Part shown: one piece after another, positions 25,732-35,672 of the stretch
Layout of the letters: each line of letters opens with the position of its first letter
How positions within the stretch are numbered: the stretch's first letter is position 1
Assembly: GCF_001895925.1 (NCBI RefSeq)
Contig: NZ_MPPI01000024.1
Span: 1 to 64,000 of the forward strand
Source of the DNA: Phormidesmis priestleyi ULC007
Lineage (GTDB): Bacteria > Cyanobacteriota > Cyanobacteriia > Leptolyngbyales > Leptolyngbyaceae
DNA length: 64,000 nt
Reading direction: 5' to 3'
Position numbers and translations under genes: made by a program
The notes under the pieces: model-generated
Seen by the model: only the letters and a program-made list of their open reading frames with translations
Databases searched by the model: none
Told to the model about the DNA's origin: nothing

Positions 25732-27120
25732 ATGGCTAAACGAAATGAATTGCTCGTGCTGGTCTTGGCGCTCCTGATCACAGGGGCACTTTTATTTATG
25801 GGTCTGCATTGGGTAGTCGGACAATTTACACCGCAAAATCAAGGCGTTCAACCTGCACAGATGGCGATCGGCGATCGTATTAGTTCAGGCAATCGAGGAC
25901 TGATCATCGCCAATGAAAGTCAGGCAAAACAAACTGGAATTGAGGCGTTTGCGGCTAAAGATTTTAATCGGGCGATCGAGCAATTCAAAGTGGCAATGCA
26001 AGGCAATCGCAACGATCCTGAAGCCTTGATTTATTTGAATAATGCTCAACTCATGCAGAACGCGCGATCGTCGGTGAAGATTGCAGTCAGCGTCCCGATC
26101 GGCAGCAATCTGAATGTGGCGCAAGAAATTTTGCGCGGTGTGGCACAAGCCCAAGATGAGGTTAATCGCCGCAGCAACGAAAAGCCTTTAGAAGTCACGA
26201 TCGCCAATGATGACAACGATCCTGAAATTGCCAAACAAGTGGCGGCTGAATTTGTCAAAGACGGCAAAATTTTAGCGGTGGTTGGGCACAACGCTAGCGA
26301 TGCCTCGATCGCGGCGGCTCCCATTTATCAAAAAGGGCAGTTGCCGATGATTACGCCAACCAGTTCGGCAGATACGCTGTCTAACGCGGGTAGCTATATC
26401 TATCGGGTCGTGCCTAGCACTCGATATACGGCAGATGTGCTGTCTCGCTATGTGGTTAAACGCCTGAATCAAAAGAGTATTGCGATTTGTTTAGACGCAA
26501 AATCTCCTGACAGTCAATCGTTTGCAAACAACTTTATCTCTGCTCTTTCATCCGAGGGCGGTCGGTTTATCAACATTGGGTGCGATTTTTCTGCTCCTGA
26601 CTTTAACCCTGGCACCGTGATTTCTAAAGCGGTAAGCAGTGGGGCAGAGGGGTTGTTATTATCGCCGCAAGTAGACCGAGCAAATTCTGCGATCGACGTT
26701 GCCCGCACCAACCAAGGCAAGCTGCAATTGATGGGCAATCAAACGCTCTACACTATCAACACTCTCAAGCTGGGGCAAGCCGACGCAAATGGGTTACTGT
26801 TGCCTGTCGTGTGGCATCCGAGTGCGATCGCAAACAATCCTTTTGCCAACAATGCCTCTAACTATTGGGGCGGGCGAGTCAATTGGCGAACCGCGATGGC
26901 GTATGATGCGGTGCAGGCGATTTTGACCGGGTTGAAGCAAAACGAAAGCCGAGACGGACTGCAAAAAGCGTTTTCTAACCCAGAGTTTGCCGCAAAAGGG
27001 GCAACGGGCACCATCCAATTTTTGCCGTCGGGTGATCGCAATGGGTCAGCGATTCTCGTCCGGGTTCAGCCCAGTTCTCAAGCTGGAATCGGTTATGATT
27101 TTGTCCCCGTCTCTCCGTAA
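25732..27120 (+). CDS. Membrane-anchored amino-acid-type solute-binding protein, copy 1
   Basis: 462 aa. One N-terminal membrane helix (LLVLVLALLITGALLFMGL) is not followed by a lipobox, so the protein stays anchored with most of it in the periplasm. Residues about 60-105 look like a TPR-type unit (GIEAFAAKDFNRAIEQFKVA, EALIYLNNAQL). From residue 115 on it is a branched-chain-amino-acid-type binding protein (Peripla_BP_6): VKIAVSVPIGSNLNVAQEIL, VGHNASDASIAAAPIYQKG, MAYDAVQAILTGL. No permease or ATPase gene is nearby, so a sensing role is as likely as transport. The next gene is a clear paralogue. Confidence 0.8.
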   Translation: MAKRNELLVLVLALLITGALLFMGLHWVVGQFTPQNQGVQPAQMAIGDRISSGNRGLIIANESQAKQTGIEAFAAKDFNRAIEQFKVAMQGNRNDPEALIYLNNAQLMQNARSSVKIAVSVPIGSNLNVAQEILRGVAQAQDEVNRRSNEKPLEVTIANDDNDPEIAKQVAAEFVKDGKILAVVGHNASDASIAAAPIYQKGQLPMITPTSSADTLSNAGSYIYRVVPSTRYTADVLSRYVVKRLNQKSIAICLDAKSPDSQSFANNFISALSSEGGRFINIGCDFSAPDFNPGTVISKAVSSGAEGLLLSPQVDRANSAIDVARTNQGKLQLMGNQTLYTINTLKLGQADANGLLLPVVWHPSAIANNPFANNASNYWGGRVNWRTAMAYDAVQAILTGLKQNESRDGLQKAFSNPEFAAKGATGTIQFLPSGDRNGSAILVRVQPSSQAGIGYDFVPVSP

Positions 27121-27141
27121 GTCTTTTCACCTGGCTGCTTT

Positions 27142-28554
27142 ATGTCTCAGAAAAATGAAACTCCGGTTCTGATTCTGTCACTCTTGATCACGGCTGCACT
27201 ATTGGGGACAGGCTTTTGGCTGCTGATGCCGCGATCGCCCGTCAAGCCTGATCCGTTAGCCACAACGAGCCAGAATTTATCGACCAACGATCGCCTCAGT
27301 CAAGGTGAACGAATTTTAGTTCCTGTAGAAAGTAGGGCAGACAATCCAGCGTTTGCTCAGGCAAAGCAGGCGGGAGTCGCGGCGATCGTGGCTCAACAAT
27401 ATGGTCAAGCTGTGACCCAGTTTGAGTCAGCCCTGCAAAAGTCTCGCAATTCGCCCGAAACGCTGATCTATCTCAACAACGCTCGAATTGGAAGTAACAA
27501 ATCTTATACGATCGCCGTTGCCGTTCCAGTCAGCGCTGATCCTAACGGCAGCTTAGAGATTTTGCGAGGGGTGGCTCAGGCACAGAGCGAAGTCAATCAG
27601 GCAGGCGGCGTAAAAGGTCTTCCGTTAAAGGTGGCGATCGTCAGTGATGATAATAATCCTGAAATCGCTCAACAATTGGCGAATACATTGGTGCAAAAGC
27701 CTGAAGTGCTGGGAGTCGTGGGACACTATGCCAGCGATGTGACTCTTGCCGCCGGGAGTGTCTATAACACTGGCGGGCTGGTGTGCATCTCTCCGATTAG
27801 CACAACCGTCAAGCTCTCTGGCTTCGGGAAGTATATTTTTCGTACAGTGCCGAGTGACTATATCGCGGCGGGAGCTTTGGCAGACTACACCGTCAAAACC
27901 TTACAACAGAAGAATGTAGCGGTATTTTTCAATTCTCAAAGCGCTTACAGTCAATCGCTCAAATCGGAATTTAGTCGCGCGATCGCTCTAACCGGAGGAC
28001 AGGTGTCAGGCGAATATGATTTGTCGGCCCCCGATTTTAGTGCAGCGACGGCGGTCGATCAGTCGTTAAAACAAGGCGTAAAAGCGCTGATGCTGGCACC
28101 TAACACAGGCACCCTCGATAAAGCGCTTCAGGTAGTGCAGGTTAATCAGCGACGGATGACTCTGTTGGCAGGTGATGATGTTTATGCGCCCAAGACTTTA
28201 GAGGTTGGCGGACAGCAAGCCGTCGATATGGTGATTTCGGTGCCATGGCATATTAATGGCAATCCCGGTTCTGTCTTTGCCAAGAAGTCGCGATCGCTGT
28301 GGGGCGGCGATGTCAACTGGCGCACGGCGATTTCTTACGATGCGGTTCAGGCGCTGGTGGCGGCGCTTCAGCGTGACCCGACTCGATCGGGCGTTCAGCA
28401 AGCGCTTTTGTCTCCAGATTTTTCGGCAATGGGTGCAGCAGAGACGGTGCGATTTTTGCCATCGGGCGATCGCAATGTGGGCATTCAGCTTGTGAAAGTG
28501 TCGCGGGGCGATCGATTCGGTTCAGGCTTTGATTTTGTTCCAGTCCAACGATGA
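27142..28554 (+). CDS. Membrane-anchored amino-acid-type solute-binding protein, copy 2
   Basis: 470 aa, paralogue of the preceding gene with the same order of parts: N-terminal MSQKNETPVLILSLLITAAL membrane anchor, short TPR-like stretch (GVAAIVAQQYGQAVTQFESA, ETLIYLNNARI), then a Peripla_BP_6 domain (YTIAVAVPVSADPNGSLEIL, VGHYASDVTLAAGSVYNTGG, ISYDAVQALVAAL). Both end in DFVPV. The two coding regions clearly arose by tandem duplication and have diverged. The gene starts 21 bp after the first one's stop and 10 bp before the third gene, consistent with a single transcript. Confidence 0.8.
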   Translation: MSQKNETPVLILSLLITAALLGTGFWLLMPRSPVKPDPLATTSQNLSTNDRLSQGERILVPVESRADNPAFAQAKQAGVAAIVAQQYGQAVTQFESALQKSRNSPETLIYLNNARIGSNKSYTIAVAVPVSADPNGSLEILRGVAQAQSEVNQAGGVKGLPLKVAIVSDDNNPEIAQQLANTLVQKPEVLGVVGHYASDVTLAAGSVYNTGGLVCISPISTTVKLSGFGKYIFRTVPSDYIAAGALADYTVKTLQQKNVAVFFNSQSAYSQSLKSEFSRAIALTGGQVSGEYDLSAPDFSAATAVDQSLKQGVKALMLAPNTGTLDKALQVVQVNQRRMTLLAGDDVYAPKTLEVGGQQAVDMVISVPWHINGNPGSVFAKKSRSLWGGDVNWRTAISYDAVQALVAALQRDPTRSGVQQALLSPDFSAMGAAETVRFLPSGDRNVGIQLVKVSRGDRFGSGFDFVPVQR

Positions 28555-28564
28555 GAATTATTTT

Positions 28565-29611
28565 ATGTCTCAAAAAAACGAAACGCCCGCGCTGATTCTT
28601 TCGCTTTTGGTGACATCTGGATTGTTAGGCGGTGGGTTTTGGTGGTTTACTCAGCGGTCTGGTTTTGATGCAAGCAAGGTAGCTCTGCCCAATCCACAAA
28701 ATAGCGCTACTCCTTCAGCCAATTCGTCAAGCCAGCCCAATCCGTCGGCAACTAATCTTACTCAACAACCGCTACCTTCTGGACGGTTTAGCTATGGAGG
28801 CAGCACGTCTTGGGCAACGATTCGGCTGTCGGTTGACCCAGTTTTGCAAGCGGCTCATCCAGAGTTTCAATTGCGCTATGTCAATCCGATCGGAAGTCCA
28901 CCGAGTTCGGGTGCTGGCATCAAGATGCTGTTAGACGGGCAGATTGCCTTTGCTCAATCGTCGCGTCCGGTTTCGGATCAAGAATATCAACAAGCGCAGC
29001 AGCGAGGATTTAGCCTCAAGCAGATTGCAGTCGCGATCGATGGGTTGGCAGTGGCGGTCAATCCTGGTCTTAACGTTGCCGGGTTAACGATCGACCAGTT
29101 AAAAGCCATTTACAGTGGTCAAGTCAAAAATTGGCAAGAAGTCGGCGGATCTAATGTGCCGATCGTGCCGCTGTTTCGATCTTCAAGTACTCAGAATGTA
29201 TTTGGCGAAACCGTTCTCGCGGGGCAGCAGCCAGGGGGAAACGTGCAAATTGTTTCGACGACGACTCAAGCGCTGCAAAAACTCGCTGCCACTCCTGGAG
29301 GAGTTTATTTTGCGTCCGCGCCAGAAGTGGTGCCTCAATGCACCGTCAAGCCGTTAGCGATCGGAAAATCGCCCGGTCAGTTTGTGCCTCCTTATCAAGC
29401 GCCTTTAGTGACGAATTGCCCGACTCAACGCAATCAGTTAAATATTCAGGCGTTTCAGAATGGCAGCTACCCGATCACCCGCAATTTGTTTGTAGTGGTG
29501 AAGCAAAACGGCGGCACTGAACAACAGGCAGGAGAGGCGTATGCGAATTTGCTGCTGTCAGATCAGGGGCAGGATGCGATCGCTAAAGCAGGGTTTGTGA
29601 GAGTTCGGTAA
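28565..29611 (+). CDS. Membrane-anchored PstS-like substrate-binding protein
   Basis: About 348 aa. The N-terminus MSQKNETPALILSLLVTSGL is nearly the same as that of the preceding gene, but the rest belongs to a different fold: a PstS-type (PBP-like) domain with GAGIKMLLDGQIAFAQSSRP, IDQLKAIYSGQVKNWQEVGG and VPLFRSSSTQNVFG. This kind binds phosphate or related oxyanions. An earlier in-frame ATG would add 12 residues that overlap the previous gene; the one at MSQKNETP is chosen because of the shared leader. So the leader was shuffled onto an unrelated binding domain. No pstCAB genes are near. Confidence 0.8.
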   Translation: MSQKNETPALILSLLVTSGLLGGGFWWFTQRSGFDASKVALPNPQNSATPSANSSSQPNPSATNLTQQPLPSGRFSYGGSTSWATIRLSVDPVLQAAHPEFQLRYVNPIGSPPSSGAGIKMLLDGQIAFAQSSRPVSDQEYQQAQQRGFSLKQIAVAIDGLAVAVNPGLNVAGLTIDQLKAIYSGQVKNWQEVGGSNVPIVPLFRSSSTQNVFGETVLAGQQPGGNVQIVSTTTQALQKLAATPGGVYFASAPEVVPQCTVKPLAIGKSPGQFVPPYQAPLVTNCPTQRNQLNIQAFQNGSYPITRNLFVVVKQNGGTEQQAGEAYANLLLSDQGQDAIAKAGFVRVR

Positions 29612-29619
29612 ACGTAGGT

Positions 29620-32600
29620 TTAAGCTTTGTGCAAAGTGCTAATTGCATCAACGAGTTGCTCTAGATCAATCGGTTTTGACAGATGGAGTTGAAAGCCTGC
29701 TGCCAACGCCTGCTGCTGATTGGAGTCTCCCGCGTAAGCAGTCAGGGCGATCGCTGGAACATTCCCCCCTTGCTCTGATAACCGCGATCGAATCTGCTGC
29801 ATCAGTTTATAGCCGTCCATTTCGGGCATACCAATGTCACTGATTAACACATCGGGTTGAAACGATTCCAGGCAGGCTAACCCTTCAGCAGCGGAGGCAG
29901 CGGCCAAAACCTCTGCGCCATATTGAGTCAGTACTGCTGTGAGCAATTCACGAGTATCCGGTTCATCATCCACAATCAGGACGTGAATGCCCGTCAGATC
30001 GAGTTCCGGCGCGGGTGATTTATCGGACTGGCTCCCTTCTGGCTCAGCATCCAGCAAAGGCAACCAAACGGTAAACGTTGCTCCTTGCCCTTCACCCTGG
30101 CTATCAGCAGCGATCGTGCCACCGTGCGCCTCAACCAACTGACGAACGATCGCTAACCCTAACCCCAGTCCGCCATACTGACGAGTTGTTGAAGCATCTT
30201 CCTGGCGAAATGAGTCAAAGACATGCGGCAGAAAGTCGGGGTTGATGCCTTTGCCCGTATCGCTGACTGTTATTTGTGCCTGGTTAGCGCTGCGCTCTAG
30301 CCGAATGTCTACCCGTCCATGATTAGAAGTGAATTTGATCGCGTTAGACAGTAGATTCCAAACAATTTGCTGGAGCCGCCCTGAATCGCCCGACACTCGC
30401 CCAATCTGAGGTAGCACCGAATGTAACAAAATTGATTTGGCAACGGCGGCGGTTCTAACCGTCTCGATCGCCGACTCAATGACAAACACCAGATCGACGG
30501 GAGCGACATTCATATTGAGCTTGCCGCGAAGGATTTTTGCGATATCAAGCAGGTCATCAATCAGTTGACACTGCAATTTGGCATTGCGTTCAATGGTTGC
30601 CAGAGCCTCAGATGTTCTAGCCGCATCCCATTTTCGGCTTTGCATCAGTTTTGCCCAGCCCAAAATCGGGTTGAGGGGCGATCGCAACTCATGCGAGAGA
30701 ACTGCCAGGAATTCATCTTTGAGCCGATTGGCACGTTCAGCTTCGACTCTGGCGAAGCGCTCTTGTTCTAGCAAGCGTTTGCGATCGGTGATGTCTTGCA
30801 CGTTGCCCAGCATTCGGACTGCATTACCCGCCGCATCATAAAACACCTGACCTCTAGACGCGATCCAGCGATCGCCCTCCGGATGCAGAATTCGATAATC
30901 CGACTCATAGTAACCTTGCTGCTGCTGGACAGCACAACTCACTGCTTCGGTAGCGGCGGCGAGATCGTCCGGGTGCAAATAAGTTTTCCACTGCTCATAG
31001 CTGGCTTCTGGGGTGGCTGGGTCAAGTCCAAACAGTTGGCAGTACTCTTCCGATACCTGTGCCTTATTTTGGATCATGTCCCAATCCCACAGACCTGAGC
31101 GCGTTGCTTTGTGCGCTAACCTCAAGCGGTTAGTACTCTCCTGCAAGGCTTGTTCTGCCTGTTTGCGATCGGTAATGTCTTCGGCAATCCCAGCAAACCG
31201 ATAGATCTCACCAGCTTCATTTTGCAAGGGAAAACACCGATCGTGCACCCAGCAAATGCGACCGTCGTCTAAAACAATCCGGTACTCTTCGTCAAATTGC
31301 CCCGCCGCCGCTTTTGCTGCAAACGCTTTGTCAACCCATTCGCGATCAGCGGGATGAATATAACTGACCCAGACTTGTTGATCGGCGTATATCGCTTGCG
31401 GGTTAAGCCCCCACAGGCGATCATAGGCAGGGCTGACGTAAGAAACTCGGTTAGCGGGCATCTCTTTGATCCAGAAGACTGCATCAATATTTTCGGCAAG
31501 CTGGCGGAAGCGGGTTTCACTCTCTTGCAACGCTTCCACGTCTCGTTTACGTTCGGTGATATCGAGATCAATCCCCGCCATCCGCACGGGCTGACCGTTT
31601 AGATCATAAAAGACTCTGGCCTGAGTCAAGGCCCAGCGCACCCCCCCCTGCGGATGCAGTGCCCGAAATTCGAGGTTATAGTCTTCTCCGGTCGTGATTG
31701 CCCGATCGATCGCGGACAGCACTCGCTCACGATCGTCTGGGTGCAGGAGGGAGTTAAACATCTCAAAGGAGCCGTCAAACCCGCCGGGTTCTAACCCAAA
31801 CAGGGCTTCCAGGTTATCAGACCAGGTAATTGTTCCAGTCTGAATATCCCAGTCCCAGGTGCCCATACACGAGGCTTGCATCGCCAACCGCAAGCGTTCT
31901 TCGCTCTTTCGCAGTTCCGCTTCGACCTGGTTGCGTTCCGCCAACTCATCTTGTGCCTGCTGATATAGTTCTGCCTGTCGCAAGGCAATGCTGACCTGAA
32001 TTGCCAGTTCTTTGAGCAGATCGACTTCTAAGGCTTGCCACGATCGCGGTGCCGCACAGTGATGTGCAATCAGCAAGCCCCAAAAATGGTCGTCGTGCAA
32101 AATCGGCACTACCAAGTTTGCCTGCACTTGAAACTGAGCCAACAATCTAATGTGGCACGGGTCAATATTGCTGCTGTGAATATCTGGGATCGCCGTTACA
32201 TTTCCTTGGCGATAGCGTTTGACGTAATCCTCGGCAAAGGCGACATCGTGAGTCACCGATTCGGGGCGGCTAAAGCGAAGGTAGTTTTCGGCAAGGCAGG
32301 GATCATATATGGACAAGTCCAGCAGCGATCGCCACTCTGCCACCACCGATTCGGCAACCACAGTGCCGTTGCCATCGGGTTGCAACTGAAAAATCAGCAC
32401 GCGATCGGTATGCAGAAATTGCCGCACCGTGGCGGCCGTGGTTTGGAGGATCTCATCCAGATTGAGGGATTGATGAATTTTCTGGGTAATCTGCCAGACG
32501 ACCTGTTCTCGTTCGATCCGCTGTTGCAGTTGGGTGTGTAGCCGCACCGTGGCGATCGCTCCATTCACCGCCAGATACAAGCCTTCGGGGGTAATTTGCT

Positions 32601-32934
32601 CCTTCACCAGATAATCTTGAGCGCCCGCTTTCATTGCTCGCACCGCGATCGCCTCATTCCCCTGCCCCGTCACTACAACCACTGGCAGACAAGGTTGGGG
32701 CGTGGGGGAGGGCAATTGCGCCAGAAACTCCAGCCCATCGAGATCGGGCAAGCGATAATCGAGCAATACCGCATCCGGTCGGTGCTGCCGCCAAAGCTCC
32801 AGCCCTTGCTGCCCTAGCGATGCTTCTAGAATGGTGTAGGAATAGTCCGGGTCGTGCAGCAAATAGCGCTGGTAGAGTTCTCGATCTTCCGGCGAGTCAT
32901 CGACAATTAGAATCGTGCGCGAGATCACATTCAT
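29620..32934 (-). CDS. Hybrid sensor histidine kinase: REC-GAF-PAS-PAS-PAS-HisKA-HATPase-REC
   Basis: 1104 aa, no membrane helix. Order: receiver (residues about 8-125, DAVLLDYRLPD with acceptor Asp), GAF (about 150-320), three PAS/PAC units each ending in a D-I-T-E/D-R-K motif (about 345-465, 475-595, 600-720), dimerisation/phospho-acceptor helix FLAVLSHELRSPLNPILGWA, HATPase (NLLSNAIKFTSN; DTGKGI; GGLGLGLAIVRQL), and a C-terminal receiver (DVLISDIGMPEMDGY). It starts 15 bp after the response-regulator gene, so it is the last gene of the phytochrome operon. The N-terminal receiver may take phosphate from the phytochrome branch. Confidence 0.9.
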   Translation of the reverse strand: MNVISRTILIVDDSPEDRELYQRYLLHDPDYSYTILEASLGQQGLELWRQHRPDAVLLDYRLPDLDGLEFLAQLPSPTPQPCLPVVVVTGQGNEAIAVRAMKAGAQDYLVKEQITPEGLYLAVNGAIATVRLHTQLQQRIEREQVVWQITQKIHQSLNLDEILQTTAATVRQFLHTDRVLIFQLQPDGNGTVVAESVVAEWRSLLDLSIYDPCLAENYLRFSRPESVTHDVAFAEDYVKRYRQGNVTAIPDIHSSNIDPCHIRLLAQFQVQANLVVPILHDDHFWGLLIAHHCAAPRSWQALEVDLLKELAIQVSIALRQAELYQQAQDELAERNQVEAELRKSEERLRLAMQASCMGTWDWDIQTGTITWSDNLEALFGLEPGGFDGSFEMFNSLLHPDDRERVLSAIDRAITTGEDYNLEFRALHPQGGVRWALTQARVFYDLNGQPVRMAGIDLDITERKRDVEALQESETRFRQLAENIDAVFWIKEMPANRVSYVSPAYDRLWGLNPQAIYADQQVWVSYIHPADREWVDKAFAAKAAAGQFDEEYRIVLDDGRICWVHDRCFPLQNEAGEIYRFAGIAEDITDRKQAEQALQESTNRLRLAHKATRSGLWDWDMIQNKAQVSEEYCQLFGLDPATPEASYEQWKTYLHPDDLAAATEAVSCAVQQQQGYYESDYRILHPEGDRWIASRGQVFYDAAGNAVRMLGNVQDITDRKRLLEQERFARVEAERANRLKDEFLAVLSHELRSPLNPILGWAKLMQSRKWDAARTSEALATIERNAKLQCQLIDDLLDIAKILRGKLNMNVAPVDLVFVIESAIETVRTAAVAKSILLHSVLPQIGRVSGDSGRLQQIVWNLLSNAIKFTSNHGRVDIRLERSANQAQITVSDTGKGINPDFLPHVFDSFRQEDASTTRQYGGLGLGLAIVRQLVEAHGGTIAADSQGEGQGATFTVWLPLLDAEPEGSQSDKSPAPELDLTGIHVLIVDDEPDTRELLTAVLTQYGAEVLAAASAAEGLACLESFQPDVLISDIGMPEMDGYKLMQQIRSRLSEQGGNVPAIALTAYAGDSNQQQALAAGFQLHLSKPIDLEQLVDAISTLHKA

Positions 32935-32949
32935 GGTTTAATCTTCAAA

Positions 32950-33387
32950 TCAATTGGGGAGCGTGGTCACTTCAAACCAGTAATCAACCAGCAGTTGCAC
33001 ATCTCGCTTTAGTTGAGCAAAATTAATTGGCTTAACGATGTAGCTATTGACTCCAAATTGATAGCAGTCTTCAATGTCTTTTGGGTTGCTAGACGTGGTG
33101 AACACGACAACCGGAATGCTTTTCAGGTTTTTATTTTGTTTAATTTGGCGTAACACTTCTCGTCCATCGGTTCCCGGCAGATTCAAATCCAGCACAATTA
33201 GACCAGGACGGGGGGTAATTTGATCGATATAATCGCCTGTTCGATTGAGGAACGCAAGTGCCTGTTCGCCGCTGATACAGCGCTGAATGGAAATTGGAGT
33301 GGACGATCGGCGCAAAAATCGTTGCAGTGCCTCAAAATCTTCATTGCTGTCTTCCACAATTAACAACGGGGTGGGTCTGGCAATCAT
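32950..33387 (-). CDS. Single-domain response regulator (Rcp1-like)
   Basis: 145 aa, receiver domain only, with no output domain. Acidic pair at the start (LIVEDSNEDFEAL), acceptor Asp in LIVLDLNLPGTDGREVLRQI, Thr in VVVFTTSSNP and Lys in YIVKPINF. The longer loop and CYQFGVNSYIVKP segment are like Rcp1, the regulator paired with cyanobacterial phytochromes. Its ATG overlaps the phytochrome stop codon (ATGA), so translation is coupled. It is thus very likely the phosphorylation partner of that phytochrome, working with the downstream hybrid kinase. Confidence 0.9.
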   Translation of the reverse strand: MIARPTPLLIVEDSNEDFEALQRFLRRSSTPISIQRCISGEQALAFLNRTGDYIDQITPRPGLIVLDLNLPGTDGREVLRQIKQNKNLKSIPVVVFTTSSNPKDIEDCYQFGVNSYIVKPINFAQLKRDVQLLVDYWFEVTTLPN

Positions 33388-35661
33388 GCGTCTGCCTCCG
33401 CTGCCAGGGTGAAGTAAAACGTGCTGCCTTCAGCCGGAATTGATTTTACCCAAATTCTGCCGCCGTGCCGTTCCGCGATTTTGCGGGCGATCGTCAGCCC
33501 TGCCCCTGTGCCGCCGCCAAAGTCGTCCCGTCCATGCAGACGGCGAAAGATCTGGAAGATTTTGTCGAGGTGCTCTGGCGGAATGCCAATGCCGTTATCA
33601 CCCACATAAAATGTGATCGGAGAAACGTTTCCTGCCCCTGCAATTTCTCCTTCCTGTCCTGCCAGATAGCCAATTTCTATCCATTTTTCTGCTTTGTTGT
33701 TGTATTTAATCGCGTTGCTAATCAAGTTGGTGAACAGTTCATTCACCTGAGCGCGATCGCATTTAACCTCCGGCAGGAAACGAGGAATGCGAAACTCGAC
33801 TTCATTTTGCGGTCGGGCGATTGTCAGGGTGGCGATCGTTTGATGGACTAACTCATCGAGGTTCACCGTTTGGCGCATCAATTCGGCGCGTCCCAATCGA
33901 GAGAAATGCAGCAGCGAATTGATCAGGTCTTCCATACGTTGCGTCAGCCGCACCATCGTTTGCAGTTTTGCAACGCCATCGCCATCTAATGCCGTTGCAT
34001 AATCTTCCATCAAGAAGTTGGCATAGTTGTGAATGCCCCGCAGTGGTTCTTTCAAATCGTGGGAGGCGATGTAAGCAAACGAATCGAGTTCTTCATTGCT
34101 CCGCTGCAATTCAAAATTCATTAGCGCCAATTCGTCTGCCTGCCGCAACACCACGCCCACCAGCAAACTTCGCAGTTCAATCACGGCTTCAATTTCGCAA
34201 GGTTTCCAGGGCAGCGCAGAAGCCCGCACTGTTTCCTGCCACAAATCAAACGATCGCCGCGGAGACATTCGCAAACTGTTGTCTGCTAAAACTTCGACGG
34301 GTTTGTTGGGGTTGCCGCCCCAATTTACGGTTTGAACCACCTCCGGGCGAAACCAGAGAATGTAGTTGTGGTGAACTTTGGAAATTTCCAGCGCTAGCAC
34401 CCCACTGGCGATCGCCTTGAACGACTCGGCAGCGGGATAATTTTGGGAGAGCGATCGCGTTTCAAATAAGCTTTGATGAAAGTGAGGTTTCATCCAGTTG
34501 AGTAAGGCACGAACGTCCGCTTCAGCAGGGGTTTCACCCACGCAGATGCATTGGCTGGCGCTACAGATCACGGCTCCGGTTGCATTCACCAGTTGCAAAA
34601 GTTCAGGTTCCAGTTGCACCATGCCATCCAGGAAATACTCAGTCTGAGATAACGCTTCAATGAACTGGGCTTGTAATGTCTTTAACTGCACTTTGTAGGC
34701 TGTGTCTTCGTTGGTGACTTTATTTGCCAGTTCTGCCGACATCACCTGCCCAATAAACTCGCAAACTGTGCGGATATTGTAGGAAACATATTTGGGAGAC
34801 AAATGATGGCAGGCAATCAATCCCCACAGCTTTTGATCCTGCATCAGCGAAATGGACATGGAAGCAGTCACGCCCATATTTTGCAGATATTCCAGGTGAA
34901 GGGGAGACACACTTCGCAACACGGACAAACTCAGATCAAGCGGTTGCTGAGTGACAGGATTGTTTGTCGGAGTTAACGCGACAGGCTGGTAGCTGACATC
35001 GGGAATTAGCCGCAGCCAGTTAAGGGTATACAGGTGTCGAGCTTGCTGGGGAATGTCGGAAGACGGATAGCGTAAGCCCAGAAGGCGTTTTCTGGTTGGT
35101 ATCTTCTGCGATCACGCTGCCTGATTCCTCCGCATCAAACTGATAGACCATGACGCGATCGAAGCCAGTAATTCGCCGGACTTCTTTGACAACCTCTTGA
35201 CACATTTCCAGCAGCGTCGGTGCTTTTTGAATGCGGGTAATCGTGCCTTTCACTTGATGATAAAAGTCGAAAAAGTTGGCATGACTCTCGATGGTATTCG
35301 GCTCTAATTCCAGCACAATGAACGAATCTAGGCGATGCACAATGCCATCAAACGCGATGGATTGATGCTGCCGCTCGATCGATAAATTGAGCGGATTAAC
35401 GCTCTCAAAATCCTCTGTCAAACATTGCTGAATTAGCTTAACCTGCTCGTCACCCAATAAATCTGCCAACGGCTGACCTAGCAATTCCTCGGCAGAGCGA
35501 TTGAGCAGTTCAAACGTGTTGCGGCTTACCTGAAGGATTTCTAGATTGGAACCGTGCAAAACTAGCAGCACCCCATGAGGTTGAACCAGTCCTGGAATGT
35601 GGATCGGTTCGCGATCGCAGTTAGTTAAATCGATTGTCAAATCCAGCGTTTCGTCAGACAT
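33384..35661 (-). pseudogene. Bacteriophytochrome histidine kinase, frameshifted in the GAF domain
   Basis: Two reading frames make one phytochrome. The first (35020-35661) has the PAS start LTNCDREPIHIPGLVQPHG, with Cys15 at the biliverdin-binding position, and the GAF part up to SGSVIAED; it then falls out of frame and stops. The second frame starts in the bilin pocket, LGLRYPSSDIPQQARHLYTL, and continues through GAF (SVSPLHLEYLQNMG, no Cys where Cph1 has one), PHY, HisKA (FAYIASHDLKEPLRGIHNYA) and HATPase (GGTGAGLTIARKI). The total, 2278 bp, is 1 modulo 3, so one base too many or two too few occur near 35080-35086. About 758 aa if restored, the family's usual size. A sequencing error is the alternative. 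Confidence 0.85.
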
Positions 35662-35672
35662 TATTTAGATTC

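Noticed and set aside
33384-35661. Programmed frameshift of the phytochrome
   Set aside because: No slippery heptamer or downstream stem is apparent at the join; mutation or sequencing error is simpler.
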